Below are positions 1 to 6,521 of a DNA stretch of 44,008 nt, piece after piece. Position 1 is the stretch's first letter, and every line of letters starts with the position of its first letter. The stretch covers positions 1 through 44,008 of the forward strand of contig CAYMKL010000048.1 in NCBI GenBank assembly GCA_964390805.1, read 5' to 3'. The notes beneath the pieces were generated by a model, which was not told the DNA's origin, ran no database searches, and was given only the letters and a program-made list of their open reading frames with translations. Both the position numbers and the translations under genes were made by a program. The stretch comes from CAYMKL01 sp964390805. GTDB taxonomy: Bacteria > Chloroflexota > Anaerolineae > VGOG01.

Positions 1-37
1 ATCGTGGAGGTCACTGGTTCGAGTCCAGTACCGCCCA
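1..37 (+). tRNA. tRNA, 3' half only (possibly tRNA-Val)
   Basis: The window begins inside a tRNA. Visible are the variable loop, a perfect five-pair T stem (ACTGG at 13-17 with CCAGT at 25-29) closing the TTCGAGT loop, the acceptor strand ACCGCCC at 30-36 and a discriminator A at 37. CCA is not encoded. The anticodon lies outside the window, so the identity cannot be read. A GGGCGGT-type acceptor with this arm is common in tRNA-Val, which is only a guess. Confidence 0.85.
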
Positions 38-86
38 CTGTGAATAGGCCGTGAGGTAGAAATAGAAGATATCAAGGAGGAATAAC

Positions 87-644
87 ATGCCAGACCCCTA
101 CATCGGTGAAATCAGAATGGTTGGCTTTACCTACGCACCAGAGCATTGGGCGAACTGCGACGGCCAGTTGCTGCCGATAGCCCAGCATCAGTCCCTCTAT
201 GCGCTGCTCGGCACGACGTACGGCGGCGATGGCCGGAACACCTTCGCCCTGCCCGATCTGCGCGGCCGGGTTCCGATTCACGTCGGCACGGGGCCCGGGC
301 TGACGCCGCGCATGCTGGGCCAGAAGAGCGGCGCGGAAAGGGTCCCCCTGGCGACGGCTCAAATGCCGGCGCACAACCACGCGGCCACTGCCGAGACCAC
401 AATCAATGTTCACAAGGCCGGCGGCAATCAGACTTCGCCCGAAAATCATGTGTTGGCGGCGGCAAGCAGGGAGACCATCTACAGCGATCTAGATCCTGAT
501 GCAACGCTGAATGTCCAGGCCGGCGCCACCACGACGGTTACCGTGGATAACGCCGGTGGTGGCCAGTCGCACGAAAATATGCAGCCCTGGCTGTGTATTA
601 GATTCATCATTGCGCTGGAGGGGGTGTTCCCACCGAGGCCTTGA
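87..644 (+). CDS. Phage tail-collar domain protein (microcystin-dependent protein family)
   Basis: 185 residues. The N-terminal ~60 residues match the Tail Collar domain: GEIRMVGFTYAPEHWANCDG, then LLPIAQHQSLYALLGTTYGG and FALPDLRGRVPIHVG. A spacer and the typical C-terminal NMQPWLCIRFIIALEG follow. No signal peptide is seen. The family includes phage short-tail-fibre proteins and the cyanobacterial MdpB type. In bacterial chromosomes these proteins often occur outside prophages and their role is unknown. The ATG follows a clear AAGGAGG at 74-80. A DUF6916 protein lies about 1.5 kb downstream, and I recall these families as frequent neighbours. No other phage genes are visible, so this is probably not a prophage. 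Confidence 0.88.
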   Translation: MPDPYIGEIRMVGFTYAPEHWANCDGQLLPIAQHQSLYALLGTTYGGDGRNTFALPDLRGRVPIHVGTGPGLTPRMLGQKSGAERVPLATAQMPAHNHAATAETTINVHKAGGNQTSPENHVLAAASRETIYSDLDPDATLNVQAGATTTVTVDNAGGGQSHENMQPWLCIRFIIALEGVFPPRP

Positions 645-660
645 CGGCTGCGTAGCTTCC

Positions 661-950
661 AGTCTCAGTAGATGGAAATCTTGAAGCAGCGTGGGTTCCC
701 ATGCCTAATGTCACTAGCTTTTTCAACCTGTGCGGTTAGCGCCAGGCTGCGCGGGGCTAAAGTCCCCGCGCTGAGAGAACGAAGCCCCTTCGGGGCTGGA
801 ACTTTAGCCCGTAGGGCTTCGTTCTTTCAGCCCTGAGGTTCAGCTCAGGGCGATGCAGCGCGAAATGTTAGTGACATTGGGCTCCCATGCCCGCGAATCG
901 GCGGCATGGGAGTTGCCTCTGCCAATAGTTTTCCATCTACTACTGAGACT
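661..950. repeat. 290-bp palindromic element with terminal inverted repeats
   Basis: The ends are inverted copies: AGTCTCAGTAGATGGAAA at 661-678 matches the reverse complement of 930-950 apart from a 3-base insertion. Inside are further nested inverted repeats. AATGTCACTA (708-717) pairs near 869-878. GGGCTAAAGTCC (about 754-765) pairs with its complement near 799-810. GAACGAAGCCC (777-787) pairs with 814-824, and AGCCCCTTCGGGGCT at 783-797 is a local hairpin. GCTCCCATGCC (881-891) pairs with GGCATGGGAG (903-912). No ORF lies inside. It resembles a non-autonomous MITE-like or REP-like element. No target duplication could be confirmed. Confidence 0.7.
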
Positions 951-1363
951 CAATGGGACACAGCTCCGGTTGTTCACGGTGAAACGTGATGCGTGAACGT
1001 GTTGTCATATCACGCATTATGTTTCGCGTGTAGTGTTGACATTCTTCGGACCCTCAAAAACCCCTAGAAATTGCTAGTGACCTAGACTCTCTGAGATCTC
1101 ACGGAAATCGAAGGAAGCCCTCGGCGTGAGCCGACGGGAGCCTTCACCACAGGGCCAGGGGGATGCTCTGCACCCTTCCCCTAGCATGACCTTTGACCGC
1201 TGTCGAATAAATCGCATAATTCAACTTCGCACATGCTCTATCTCCAGTATGTAGTGGTGCGACAAGGAGTCGCTGCTACACGTTGGATCACGCTCTTGGA
1301 TTATTGGGGTTCAGTTATGCAGTTATCGGCAGACGGTCAAACCCTATGTTAGGAGGCACAAAA
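951..1363. other. Intergenic region with two hairpins, no gene seen
   Basis: This stretch separates the palindromic element from the next gene. An imperfect inverted repeat (979-996 with 1010-1027, 15 of 18 positions matching) is followed by a TTGACA at about 1035-1040 without a convincing -10. At 1110-1145 a strong GC-rich hairpin (GAAGG...CCTTC, with CTCGGC/GCCGAC inside) is followed by a second possible stem (ATGCT/AGCAT). It could be the structured 5' leader of the gene at 1364, but it matches no riboswitch class that I recognise. Confidence 0.4.
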
Positions 1364-2128
1364 ATGTACCAGGAGATCAGAAGAACAGACAGCAGGAACA
1401 ATGATCAAAGGTCTTCACGCCGGTCCCGGACAATCGTAGCAGTATGTGTGGTGGGCCTGCTGCTTGCCATTGGCCTGCCCGGGGCAGTAATCGCCGCCAT
1501 AGGGGTCATAAACACGAACGACGGCTTGTGGGACAGCAACTGGGGTACTCCCCTGCGGGTTGATGGAGACGATGGAGGAGTAGCAGACGGATTCGACATT
1601 GACACCTTCTGGGTAAACACCGACGCCGCTTCCCCGACGACGTACTATTTCGGACTGAACACGGTTGCCGCCCCGGACGCTAACGCATTCGTCTGTTTTA
1701 AGGTAGACTGCAATGATAACGATGTATTCACAGACAACGCAGACAGAGGGTTGGAGTATGATCAGGGCAACGACTGGACCACGGAGTATACGGGAGACGG
1801 TGCGACGTTTGAGTACCTGCCTAATTCGGATGGTGAGCTTGTCAACACACGATACATGGAAGCCAAAATGACCCAAGGCGGGACTGTGGACTGGACTGCC
1901 TGCATGGCAGGTGACCATAAGATCAAGGCAGAAGTAAGAGATGGCATGTGTCCAAGTAATGGAACGATGCGGGACGATACAGAGCCGGGATACCCGACAG
2001 CCGTCACACTGACACGCTTCACGGCCAGCACGCCCGGGGACGTGAACGGCCTCGTTCTGCCGCTGGCGCTGGTGGCCCTGGCTGCCGGGGGGCTGGGGCT
2101 GGCCCTTCAGCGCCGATTACGCCAGTGA
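1364..2128 (+). CDS. Exported protein with C-terminal membrane-anchor/sorting-like tail
   Basis: 254 residues from an ATG preceded by AGGAGG at 1351-1356; an upstream in-frame start at 1283 lacks a ribosome site. An N-terminal basic stretch (residues 1-23) is followed by a hydrophobic segment (TIVAVCVVGLLLAIGLPGAV), consistent with a signal peptide. The mature part is rich in Asp, Asn and Thr, has several cysteines (CFKVDCND, TACMAGDHK, DGMCPSNG) and resembles an extracellular beta-rich domain. The C-terminus has the VTLTRFTA motif, then a hydrophobic stretch (LVLPLALVALAAGGLGLAL) and a basic end (QRRLRQ). That is the layout of PEP-CTERM/LPXTG-like sorting tails, but no known signature motif is present. 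Function is not recognised. Confidence 0.75.
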   Translation: MYQEIRRTDSRNNDQRSSRRSRTIVAVCVVGLLLAIGLPGAVIAAIGVINTNDGLWDSNWGTPLRVDGDDGGVADGFDIDTFWVNTDAASPTTYYFGLNTVAAPDANAFVCFKVDCNDNDVFTDNADRGLEYDQGNDWTTEYTGDGATFEYLPNSDGELVNTRYMEAKMTQGGTVDWTACMAGDHKIKAEVRDGMCPSNGTMRDDTEPGYPTAVTLTRFTASTPGDVNGLVLPLALVALAAGGLGLALQRRLRQ

Positions 2129-2158
2129 GCCAGGTTGAGGCGATATGGGGGGATAACA

Positions 2159-2479
2159 ATGCTCGACAAACTGACTAAGGAGTCGTTCTCGGAGCACCTG
2201 AACCAGAGATTCCAGATGCAGGTGGACGAAGCGACCTCGGTCGAGATCGAGCTCGTCGAAGTCAAGGCCCTGACCCCGGCGCCGAAAGCGAGTGGGTTTC
2301 CAAAGGTGAAGTTGCGGGAAGCGCCGTTTTCCATCGTGTTCCGCGGTCCCCACCAGCCCGTCTATCGGCAGCGGATGTACACGATAAAGCACCACGAAAT
2401 GGGGACCATCGAGGGGCTATTCCTGGTCCCCCTGGGCGGCGACCAAGACGGCATGTATTACCAGGCCGTTTTCAGTTAA
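2159..2479 (+). CDS. DUF6916 family protein
   Basis: 106 residues from the ATG at 2159, which follows a G-rich ribosome site (GGGGGGAT at 2147-2154); the in-frame TTG at 2135 is less likely. The pattern (MLDKLTKESFSEHLNQRFQM, KVKLREAPFSIVFRGPH, MYTIKHHEMGTIEGLFLVPLG, YYQAVFS) fits the small DUF6916 domain. The protein has no signal peptide. Its proximity to the tail-collar gene at 87 suggests the two belong to one module, but the molecular function is unknown. Confidence 0.7.
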   Translation: MLDKLTKESFSEHLNQRFQMQVDEATSVEIELVEVKALTPAPKASGFPKVKLREAPFSIVFRGPHQPVYRQRMYTIKHHEMGTIEGLFLVPLGGDQDGMYYQAVFS

Positions 2480-2493
2480 CAACTGCATTTGAC

Positions 2494-2554
2494 TCGTAGT
2501 GACGACTTCAGTCATTGGTGGCAGGGAAAAAGGCGACTGAAGTCGCAACTACGA
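2494..2554. repeat. Palindromic REP-like hairpin
   Basis: TCGTAGT (2494-2500) pairs with ACTACGA (2548-2554), and ACGACTTCAGTC (2502-2513) pairs with GACTGAAGTCGC (2535-2546) with one offset position, leaving a loop of about 20 bases. It lies just after the DUF6916 stop codon and could act as a transcription or mRNA-stability boundary. The CGACTTCAGTCG core looks like a dispersed repeat, though no second copy is in this window. Confidence 0.65.
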
Positions 2555-2598
2555 ACCCACATCAGCTTACGTAAGGATCAAAAAATGCCCCAGGTTGA

Positions 2599-2617
2599 AA
2601 CGGTGATGGTCACCGTT
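2599..2617. promoter_or_regulatory. Perfect inverted repeat, possible operator
   Basis: AACGGTGA and TCACCGTT are perfect inverted copies around a TGG centre. The site lies about 60 bases upstream of the T-box leader. It also lies inside a 27-codon ORF (2585-2668, MPQVETVMVTVPEVEIV...), so the palindrome could be incidental to codons. No promoter could be assigned with confidence. Confidence 0.3.
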
Positions 2618-2659
2618 CCTGAGGTAGAGATTGTGTCAAGACATAGCGAACAAGCTCAA

Positions 2660-2950
2660 GAGCGATGACCAGGACGAGTACTTGAGGGTAGGGCTTCAGG
2701 GAGGAGGGGACATTGACTGCGAGCCCCTCTAGCACCGACCTCAAGGAAAACCACCTGCGAGCTGGGCTCCGGAAAGGCTGACCAAGCCGAGTAAGGAGCC
2801 ACGGAGGCGTCCGTTAGCAGCCGGGAGAGGACAGCAGACCTGGGAAACAACTGGATTGGGCAAAGTCCGTTTGTTTCCAAACCTGTTGTTGAAGTTGGGT
2901 GGAACCGCGTGAGTAGAACCTCTCGCCCCAAGGGTGAGGGGTTTTTTATT
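2660..2950 (+). ncRNA. T-box leader (threonine-responsive) of thrS
   Basis: The T-box sequence GGGTGGAACCGCG is at 2897-2909, followed by the terminator. In stem I the specifier loop is readable. The lower helix pairs CAGG (2670-2673) with CCTG (2754-2757). The upper helix pairs CTTGAGG (2681-2687) with CCTCAAG (2739-2745). The 5' loop strand carries the AGTA motif (2677-2680), and the 3' strand reads GAAA-ACC-A, placing an ACC threonine specifier at 2750-2752 with the usual following purine. Stem II/III helices follow. Uncharged tRNA-Thr would bind the specifier and the T-box bulge and prevent termination, allowing thrS transcription. Confidence 0.93.
2919..2948 (+). terminator. Intrinsic terminator of the T-box leader
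   Basis: A ten-pair stem (CCTCTCGCCC at 2919-2928 with GGGTGAGGGG at 2932-2941, two wobbles) is followed by TTTTTT. The T-box element just upstream provides the competing antiterminator strand. Confidence 0.9.
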
Positions 2951-2988
2951 TGGAGCCTTCTAAAAGCTTATGGCGGGAGGTGATCGAG

Positions 2989-3069
2989 ATGACCGAAGAT
3001 GACACCGGCACTGTGATGCTGTTCGATTTTACCAACCATTCGATTATTAAGGAGGACTATCATGGCTAA
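2989..3069 (+). CDS. Short leader ORF overlapping the thrS start
   Basis: A 26-residue ORF (MTEDDTGTVMLFDFTNHSII...) lies between the T-box terminator and thrS. Its ATG is preceded by GGAGGTGATC (2977-2986), a ten-base match to the 16S anti-Shine-Dalgarno end that is stronger than the site of thrS itself. Its stop codon at 3067-3069 overlaps the first codons of thrS in another frame, so terminating ribosomes could re-initiate on thrS. No homology is recognised. It could be a coupling peptide or a chance ORF. Confidence 0.45.
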   Translation: MTEDDTGTVMLFDFTNHSIIKEDYHG

Positions 3070-4831
3070 GAAACAAGCCAAAGAACAAGAAGGATATGAT
3101 CTGGAAAGACTGCGCCACTCTACGTCCCACGTCATGGCCGAGGCGGTGCTTGCGATGTTCCCTGAGGCCAAGCTGGGCATCGGACCACCCATTGAGGATG
3201 GCTTCTACTACGACTTCGACTTGCCCCGTTCCTTGACCCCAGAGGACCTGGGGGAGATCGAGTCTCGCATGAAGAAGAGCATCGAGGCCCACAAGCCGTT
3301 TGCGCGCCGCGAGATATCCCGAGAGGAGGCAGAAGAGATCCTGGCCGACCAGCCCTACAAGCTGGAGCTCATCAAGGACATGGATGAAGGGGAAGTCATC
3401 TCCACGTACTCCCACGATGGCTTCACCGATCTTTGCAAGGGGCCACATCTGGATAACACAGGCCAGATCAAACCCGAAGCCTTTAAGCTACTGAGCATAG
3501 CCGGGGCCTACTGGCGGGGCGACGAGCAGCGACCCATGCTGCAACGTATCTACGGCACTGTGTGGGCCACTCAGGAGGAACTGGAGGGCTACCTTGAAAA
3601 GCTGGAGGAAATTGAGAAGCGCGATCACCGCAGGCTGGGCCGGGAGCTGGACCTGTTCAGTATCCACGAGGCGAGCGGCCCAGGCCTGATCCACTGGCAC
3701 CCCAAGGGGTCGCACATCCGCACCATCATCGAGGACTTCTGGCGCCAGGAGCATTACAGGGCCGGGTACGAGATCGTGTACTCGCCTCACATCGGCAAAG
3801 CATCGCTATGGCAGACGAGTGGGCACCTGGATTTCTATCAAGAGAACATGTACTCGCCTATGGACATCGAGGGCCAAGAGTACTTCATCAAGCCCATGAA
3901 CTGCCCCTTCCACATCATGATCTACAAGACCAAGACGCGCAGCTACCGCGAACTGCCTCTGCGGCTGGCAGAGCTGGGCACAGTCTACCGCTACGAGCGA
4001 AGCGGTGTCTTGCATGGGCTGATGCGGGTGCGAGGCTTCACCCAGGACGACGCTCACATCATCTGCACGCCGGATCAGATCGAGGACGAGATCCTGGGCG
4101 TCCTGGACCTGACCTCACACATCCTGGGGGCCTTCGGTTTCCGGGATTACGAAATCGCTCTCTCGGTGCGCGACCCTGAGCACAAGGAGAAGTACATCGG
4201 TGACGATGCCACGTGGGAGAAGGCAGAAGGGTCGCTGGTCAAGGCGCTGGAGCAGAGGAACCTCCCCCATAAGCGGATGGAGGGCGAAGCGGTCTTCTAC
4301 GGGCCCAAGATTGACGTCCACATCAAAGATGCTCTGGGGCGTCTGTGGCAGTGCACGACCATCCAGTTCGACTTCAACGTGCCAGAGCGCTTCGACATGA
4401 CCTACATCGGTCCGGATGGCCAAGAGCATCGCCCCTACATGGTTCACCGCACGCTTCTGGGTTCCCTGGAGCGCTTCTTCGGCATCCTCATCGAGCACTA
4501 CAGCGGGGCCTTCCCGGTGTGGCTGTCGCCGGTACAAGCGCGACTCATCCCCATCGCCGACCGCCACAACGATTACGCCTACCAGGTTCGGGAGCAGTTA
4601 AAGGAGGCGGGCTTGCGCGTCGAGGTGGACGATTCCAACGAGCGCATGAGGGCCAAGATCCGCCATGCCCAACTGGAGAAGATACCCTACATGCTGGTTA
4701 TCGGGGATCGGGAAGTGGCGGAGGGCACCTTGTCTCTGCGCTTGCGCACCGAGGAGGACCTGGGGCCTCGCCCGGTGGCCGACTTCGTCGAGATGGCTCA
4801 GGAGGCCATCGCTGAGAAGCGCGACATTTAA
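3062..4831 (+). CDS. thrS: Threonyl-tRNA synthetase lacking the TGS domain
   Basis: 589 residues; charges tRNA-Thr with threonine using ATP in the cytoplasm. The start ATG follows AAGGAGG at 3050-3056. The protein begins almost directly with the N2 editing domain (LRHSTSHVMAEAV, then DLCKGPHLDNTG, supplying the zinc/editing His and Cys residues). The ~60-residue TGS domain found in the common ~640-residue form is therefore missing. The class II core has MNCPFH, motif 2 (YRYERSGVLHGLMRVRGFTQ), motif 3 (HRTLLGSLERFFGILIEHY) and a C-terminal anticodon-binding domain (PVWLSPVQARLIPIAD...). Expression is controlled by the T-box upstream. infC-rpmI-rplT follow, a common arrangement in bacteria. Confidence 0.97.
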   Translation: MAKKQAKEQEGYDLERLRHSTSHVMAEAVLAMFPEAKLGIGPPIEDGFYYDFDLPRSLTPEDLGEIESRMKKSIEAHKPFARREISREEAEEILADQPYKLELIKDMDEGEVISTYSHDGFTDLCKGPHLDNTGQIKPEAFKLLSIAGAYWRGDEQRPMLQRIYGTVWATQEELEGYLEKLEEIEKRDHRRLGRELDLFSIHEASGPGLIHWHPKGSHIRTIIEDFWRQEHYRAGYEIVYSPHIGKASLWQTSGHLDFYQENMYSPMDIEGQEYFIKPMNCPFHIMIYKTKTRSYRELPLRLAELGTVYRYERSGVLHGLMRVRGFTQDDAHIICTPDQIEDEILGVLDLTSHILGAFGFRDYEIALSVRDPEHKEKYIGDDATWEKAEGSLVKALEQRNLPHKRMEGEAVFYGPKIDVHIKDALGRLWQCTTIQFDFNVPERFDMTYIGPDGQEHRPYMVHRTLLGSLERFFGILIEHYSGAFPVWLSPVQARLIPIADRHNDYAYQVREQLKEAGLRVEVDDSNERMRAKIRHAQLEKIPYMLVIGDREVAEGTLSLRLRTEEDLGPRPVADFVEMAQEAIAEKRDI

Positions 4832-4838
4832 GGTTGAT

Positions 4839-4867
4839 TTGACTTCTCTGCCCAAATGTGTTATATT
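4839..4867 (+). promoter_or_regulatory. Sigma70-type promoter of infC-rpmI-rplT
   Basis: TTGACT at 4839-4844 and TATATT at 4862-4867 are separated by exactly 17 bases, immediately after the thrS stop codon. It would give the translation-factor operon a transcript independent of the T-box. Confidence 0.8.
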
Positions 4868-4972
4868 CTTGGTAGGTTGGTTGATTAGTCCAGGGACCTG
4901 TCTGTCCTTGGACCAATTGACCACCAGACTATCGAGTCCGCAGACCACTAGTCTAATCCGCGAGGTGAGAGT
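4868..4972 (+). promoter_or_regulatory. Structured 5' leader of infC
   Basis: GTCCAGGGAC (4888-4897) pairs fully, with one wobble, with GTCCTTGGAC (4904-4913). The stem can be extended outward imperfectly (GGTTGATTA with CAATTGACC). A second weaker pairing (AGACTA...TAGTCT) follows at about 4926-4955. In other bacteria the infC-rpmI-rplT leader binds ribosomal protein L20 for autoregulation, so this may be an analogous site. The sequence does not let me match a named leader family. Confidence 0.45.
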
Positions 4973-5020
4973 ATCAGCGCAAAGAGGAATCCGCGAGGCC
5001 AGAGTATTAGCCCAAAGAGG
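4955..5020 (+). repeat. 33-bp in-frame tandem duplication at the infC start
   Basis: Units 4955-4987 and 4988-5020 share the pattern AATCCGCGAGG-NN-AGAGTAT-N-AGC-N-CAAAGAGG and differ at four positions. The unit is 11 codons long. The Shine-Dalgarno GAGGTGA and an ATC lie in the first unit. In the second unit the Shine-Dalgarno is altered to GAGGCCA and the equivalent codon is ATT. Confidence 0.85.
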
Positions 5021-5515
5021 AATCGCATTAACAAGGACATCAGAGCCAAAGAGGTTCGGCTAATTGATGAGAACGGGCAGCAGGTGGGCATTGTGCCCTT
5101 CCGAGATGCCCTGGAGTCCGCTCAGGCTCGTGACCTGGACCTGGTCGAGGTAGCTCCCAACGCCAACCCACCCGTTTGCCGGCTGATGGACTACGGCAAA
5201 TTCCTGTACGAGCAGGCTAAGAGGGAGAAGAAGGCCAGGAAAGCTCAGAAAACGGAGGTCAAGGAAATCCGCCTGCGTCCCAAGACCGGTGAGCACGACG
5301 TGGCCTTCAAGGTCAGGGATGCCCGCCGTTTCCTCAACGATGGCCTCAAGGTCAAGGTCCGGGTCCGCTTTCGCGGGCGCGAAATCACCTACCCTGAGAT
5401 CGGGCGGGAGATGCTGAACAGAATCGCGCAGGAATTAGGGGACGTTTCCAGCGTCGAGCAATCGCCTCGTATGGAAGGCCGCAGCCTGCTCATGATCCTG
5501 AGTCCTAATAAGTAG
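4973..5515 (+). CDS. infC: Translation initiation factor IF-3, non-ATG start
   Basis: Binds the 30S subunit and checks start-codon pairing. The conserved N-terminal region RINKDIRAKEVRLIDENGQQ lies upstream of the first GTG (5084), so translation must begin earlier. No ATG, GTG or TTG is available in frame back to the ribosome site. I place the start at ATC 4973, a few bases after GAGGTGA (4963-4969), giving 180 residues. The alternative is ATT 5006 (169 residues), where the ribosome site is mutated. infC is known for ATT/ATC-type starts that IF-3 itself discriminates against, giving autoregulation. The N-domain, a Lys-rich linker (EQAKREKKARKAQKTEVKEI) and the C-domain ending in LLMILSPNK are complete. 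Confidence 0.93.
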   Translation: MSAKRNPRGQSISPKRNRINKDIRAKEVRLIDENGQQVGIVPFRDALESAQARDLDLVEVAPNANPPVCRLMDYGKFLYEQAKREKKARKAQKTEVKEIRLRPKTGEHDVAFKVRDARRFLNDGLKVKVRVRFRGREITYPEIGREMLNRIAQELGDVSSVEQSPRMEGRSLLMILSPNK

Positions 5516-5529
5516 TGGGAGGTAGTTCA

Positions 5530-5742
5530 TTGCCAAAGATCAAAACTCACAAGGCGACAGCTAAGAGATTTAAGTACAGCAAACGTGGTAAGCTTTTGCG
5601 CACTAAGCAGGGTAAGAGTCACTTGCGCCGTAAGAAGTCGAAGCGTGTCAAGCGCATGCTCACCGAGATGCATGAGGTCACCGCGCCGGGAGGAATCAAG
5701 CGCGTTCAGAAACTAGCGCCATATCTCAAGAAAAACCGCTAG
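5530..5742 (+). CDS. rpmI: 50S ribosomal protein L35, TTG start
   Basis: 70 residues, MPKIKTHKATAKRFKYSKRG with a basic body and a C-terminal QKLAPYLKKNR, matching the L35 family over its full length. The TTG at 5530 gives the canonical PKIKTHK start and follows GGGAGG (5517-5522) at 7 bases. The GTG at 5515 would add five non-conserved residues. It lies 14 bases after infC and 16 before rplT, in one operon. Confidence 0.95.
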   Translation: MPKIKTHKATAKRFKYSKRGKLLRTKQGKSHLRRKKSKRVKRMLTEMHEVTAPGGIKRVQKLAPYLKKNR

Positions 5743-5758
5743 GGGAGGGATTTGAAAC

Positions 5759-6118
5759 TTGCCAAGAGTTAAGGGAGGGCCGAGGGCCCGTAAGCGTCAT
5801 AAGAAAGTGCTCAAACTCACCAAGGGCCAATGGGGAACCAAGCACGCCTTGTTCCGCCGCGCCAACGAGGCCATGCTGAAATCGCTATCCTATGCCTATC
5901 GAGATCGTCGTAATCGCAGGCGTGAAATGAGAAGGCTTTGGATCGCTCGTATCAATGCCGGAGCCCGCCAAAGTGGGTTATCATACAGTCGCTTCATGTA
6001 TGGTCTCAAGCAGGCAGGAGTGGAGATAGACCGTAAGATGCTGGCCGAGATGGCTGTCCATGACACTGATGCCTTCGCCCAGTTGGTCGAAGTAGCCAAA
6101 GCCGAGGGTGAGGGGTAG
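5759..6118 (+). CDS. rplT: 50S ribosomal protein L20, TTG start
   Basis: 119 residues: PRVKGGPRARKRHKKVLKLT, then the YAYRDRRNRRREMRRLWIARINAGAR-type core and MLAEMAVHDTDAFAQLVEVA, the complete L20 family. L20 is needed for early 50S assembly and in several bacteria represses its own operon. The start is TTG at 5759, eight bases after GGGGAGGGA (5742-5750). No terminator is seen before the next gene. Confidence 0.96.
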   Translation: MPRVKGGPRARKRHKKVLKLTKGQWGTKHALFRRANEAMLKSLSYAYRDRRNRRREMRRLWIARINAGARQSGLSYSRFMYGLKQAGVEIDRKMLAEMAVHDTDAFAQLVEVAKAEGEG

Positions 6119-6133
6119 ATTAGAGAAAGAGAA

Positions 6134-6511
6134 ATGGGAAGGATATATGATACCATTCACTCAAATAGTAAGTCCTTATATGCACTGTTCGATACGGGAG
6201 CAGTACATAACTACGTAACCAAGAAGGCAGTAAGGGGGCTGTCCATCAACCAACTGCCGAAACCATTTACCGTTGGAATTGGAGGCGAAACAAGAAGCAT
6301 CCACGAAGCCTGTTTTATCTATGGAGAACTGCAAGATGAAAGGCTGTTTTTCTGGGCTCTCGTAGTGGAAGAGTTGGGACTGGATGACCAAGACAAAGAG
6401 ATAGATATGCTTTTCGGGGCAACGGAGATGCAACGCTGGAATATCAGGATCAACCCAAGAGAGGAGAGATTAGACCTTTCAAAGTTCCGTGAAGAATTCA
6501 TCGAATACTGA
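6134..6511 (+). CDS. Retropepsin-like aspartic protease domain protein
   Basis: 125 residues from an ATG preceded by a weak purine-rich site. The N-terminal third holds the catalytic-type motif ALFDTGAVHNYV. Then come KPFTVGIGGETRSI and a C-terminal DMLFGATEMQRWNIRINP, the second hydrophobic-Gly signature typical of single-domain, dimerising retropepsin-like proteases. There is no signal peptide or membrane segment. It lies 15 bases after rplT and ends before trmH. Its base composition is more AT-rich than its neighbours, suggesting later acquisition. The substrate is unknown. Confidence 0.75.
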   Translation: MGRIYDTIHSNSKSLYALFDTGAVHNYVTKKAVRGLSINQLPKPFTVGIGGETRSIHEACFIYGELQDERLFFWALVVEELGLDDQDKEIDMLFGATEMQRWNIRINPREERLDLSKFREEFIEY

Positions 6512-6521
6512 TTGGATCGTC

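Noticed and set aside
87..644. Prophage remnant
   Set aside because: Only a tail-collar domain gene is present; no integrase, portal, capsid or lysis genes, and such genes are common outside phages.
661..950. Insertion sequence
   Set aside because: No transposase ORF inside, and the internal structure is nested palindromes, so at most a non-autonomous element.
4955..5020. 33-bp direct repeat as a possible CRISPR or iteron
   Set aside because: Only two full copies with no spacer, in-frame at the start of infC; best explained as a simple tandem duplication.
5084..5515. infC starting at GTG 5084
   Set aside because: It would cut off the conserved RINKDIRAKEVRLID segment of IF-3 and has no ribosome site.
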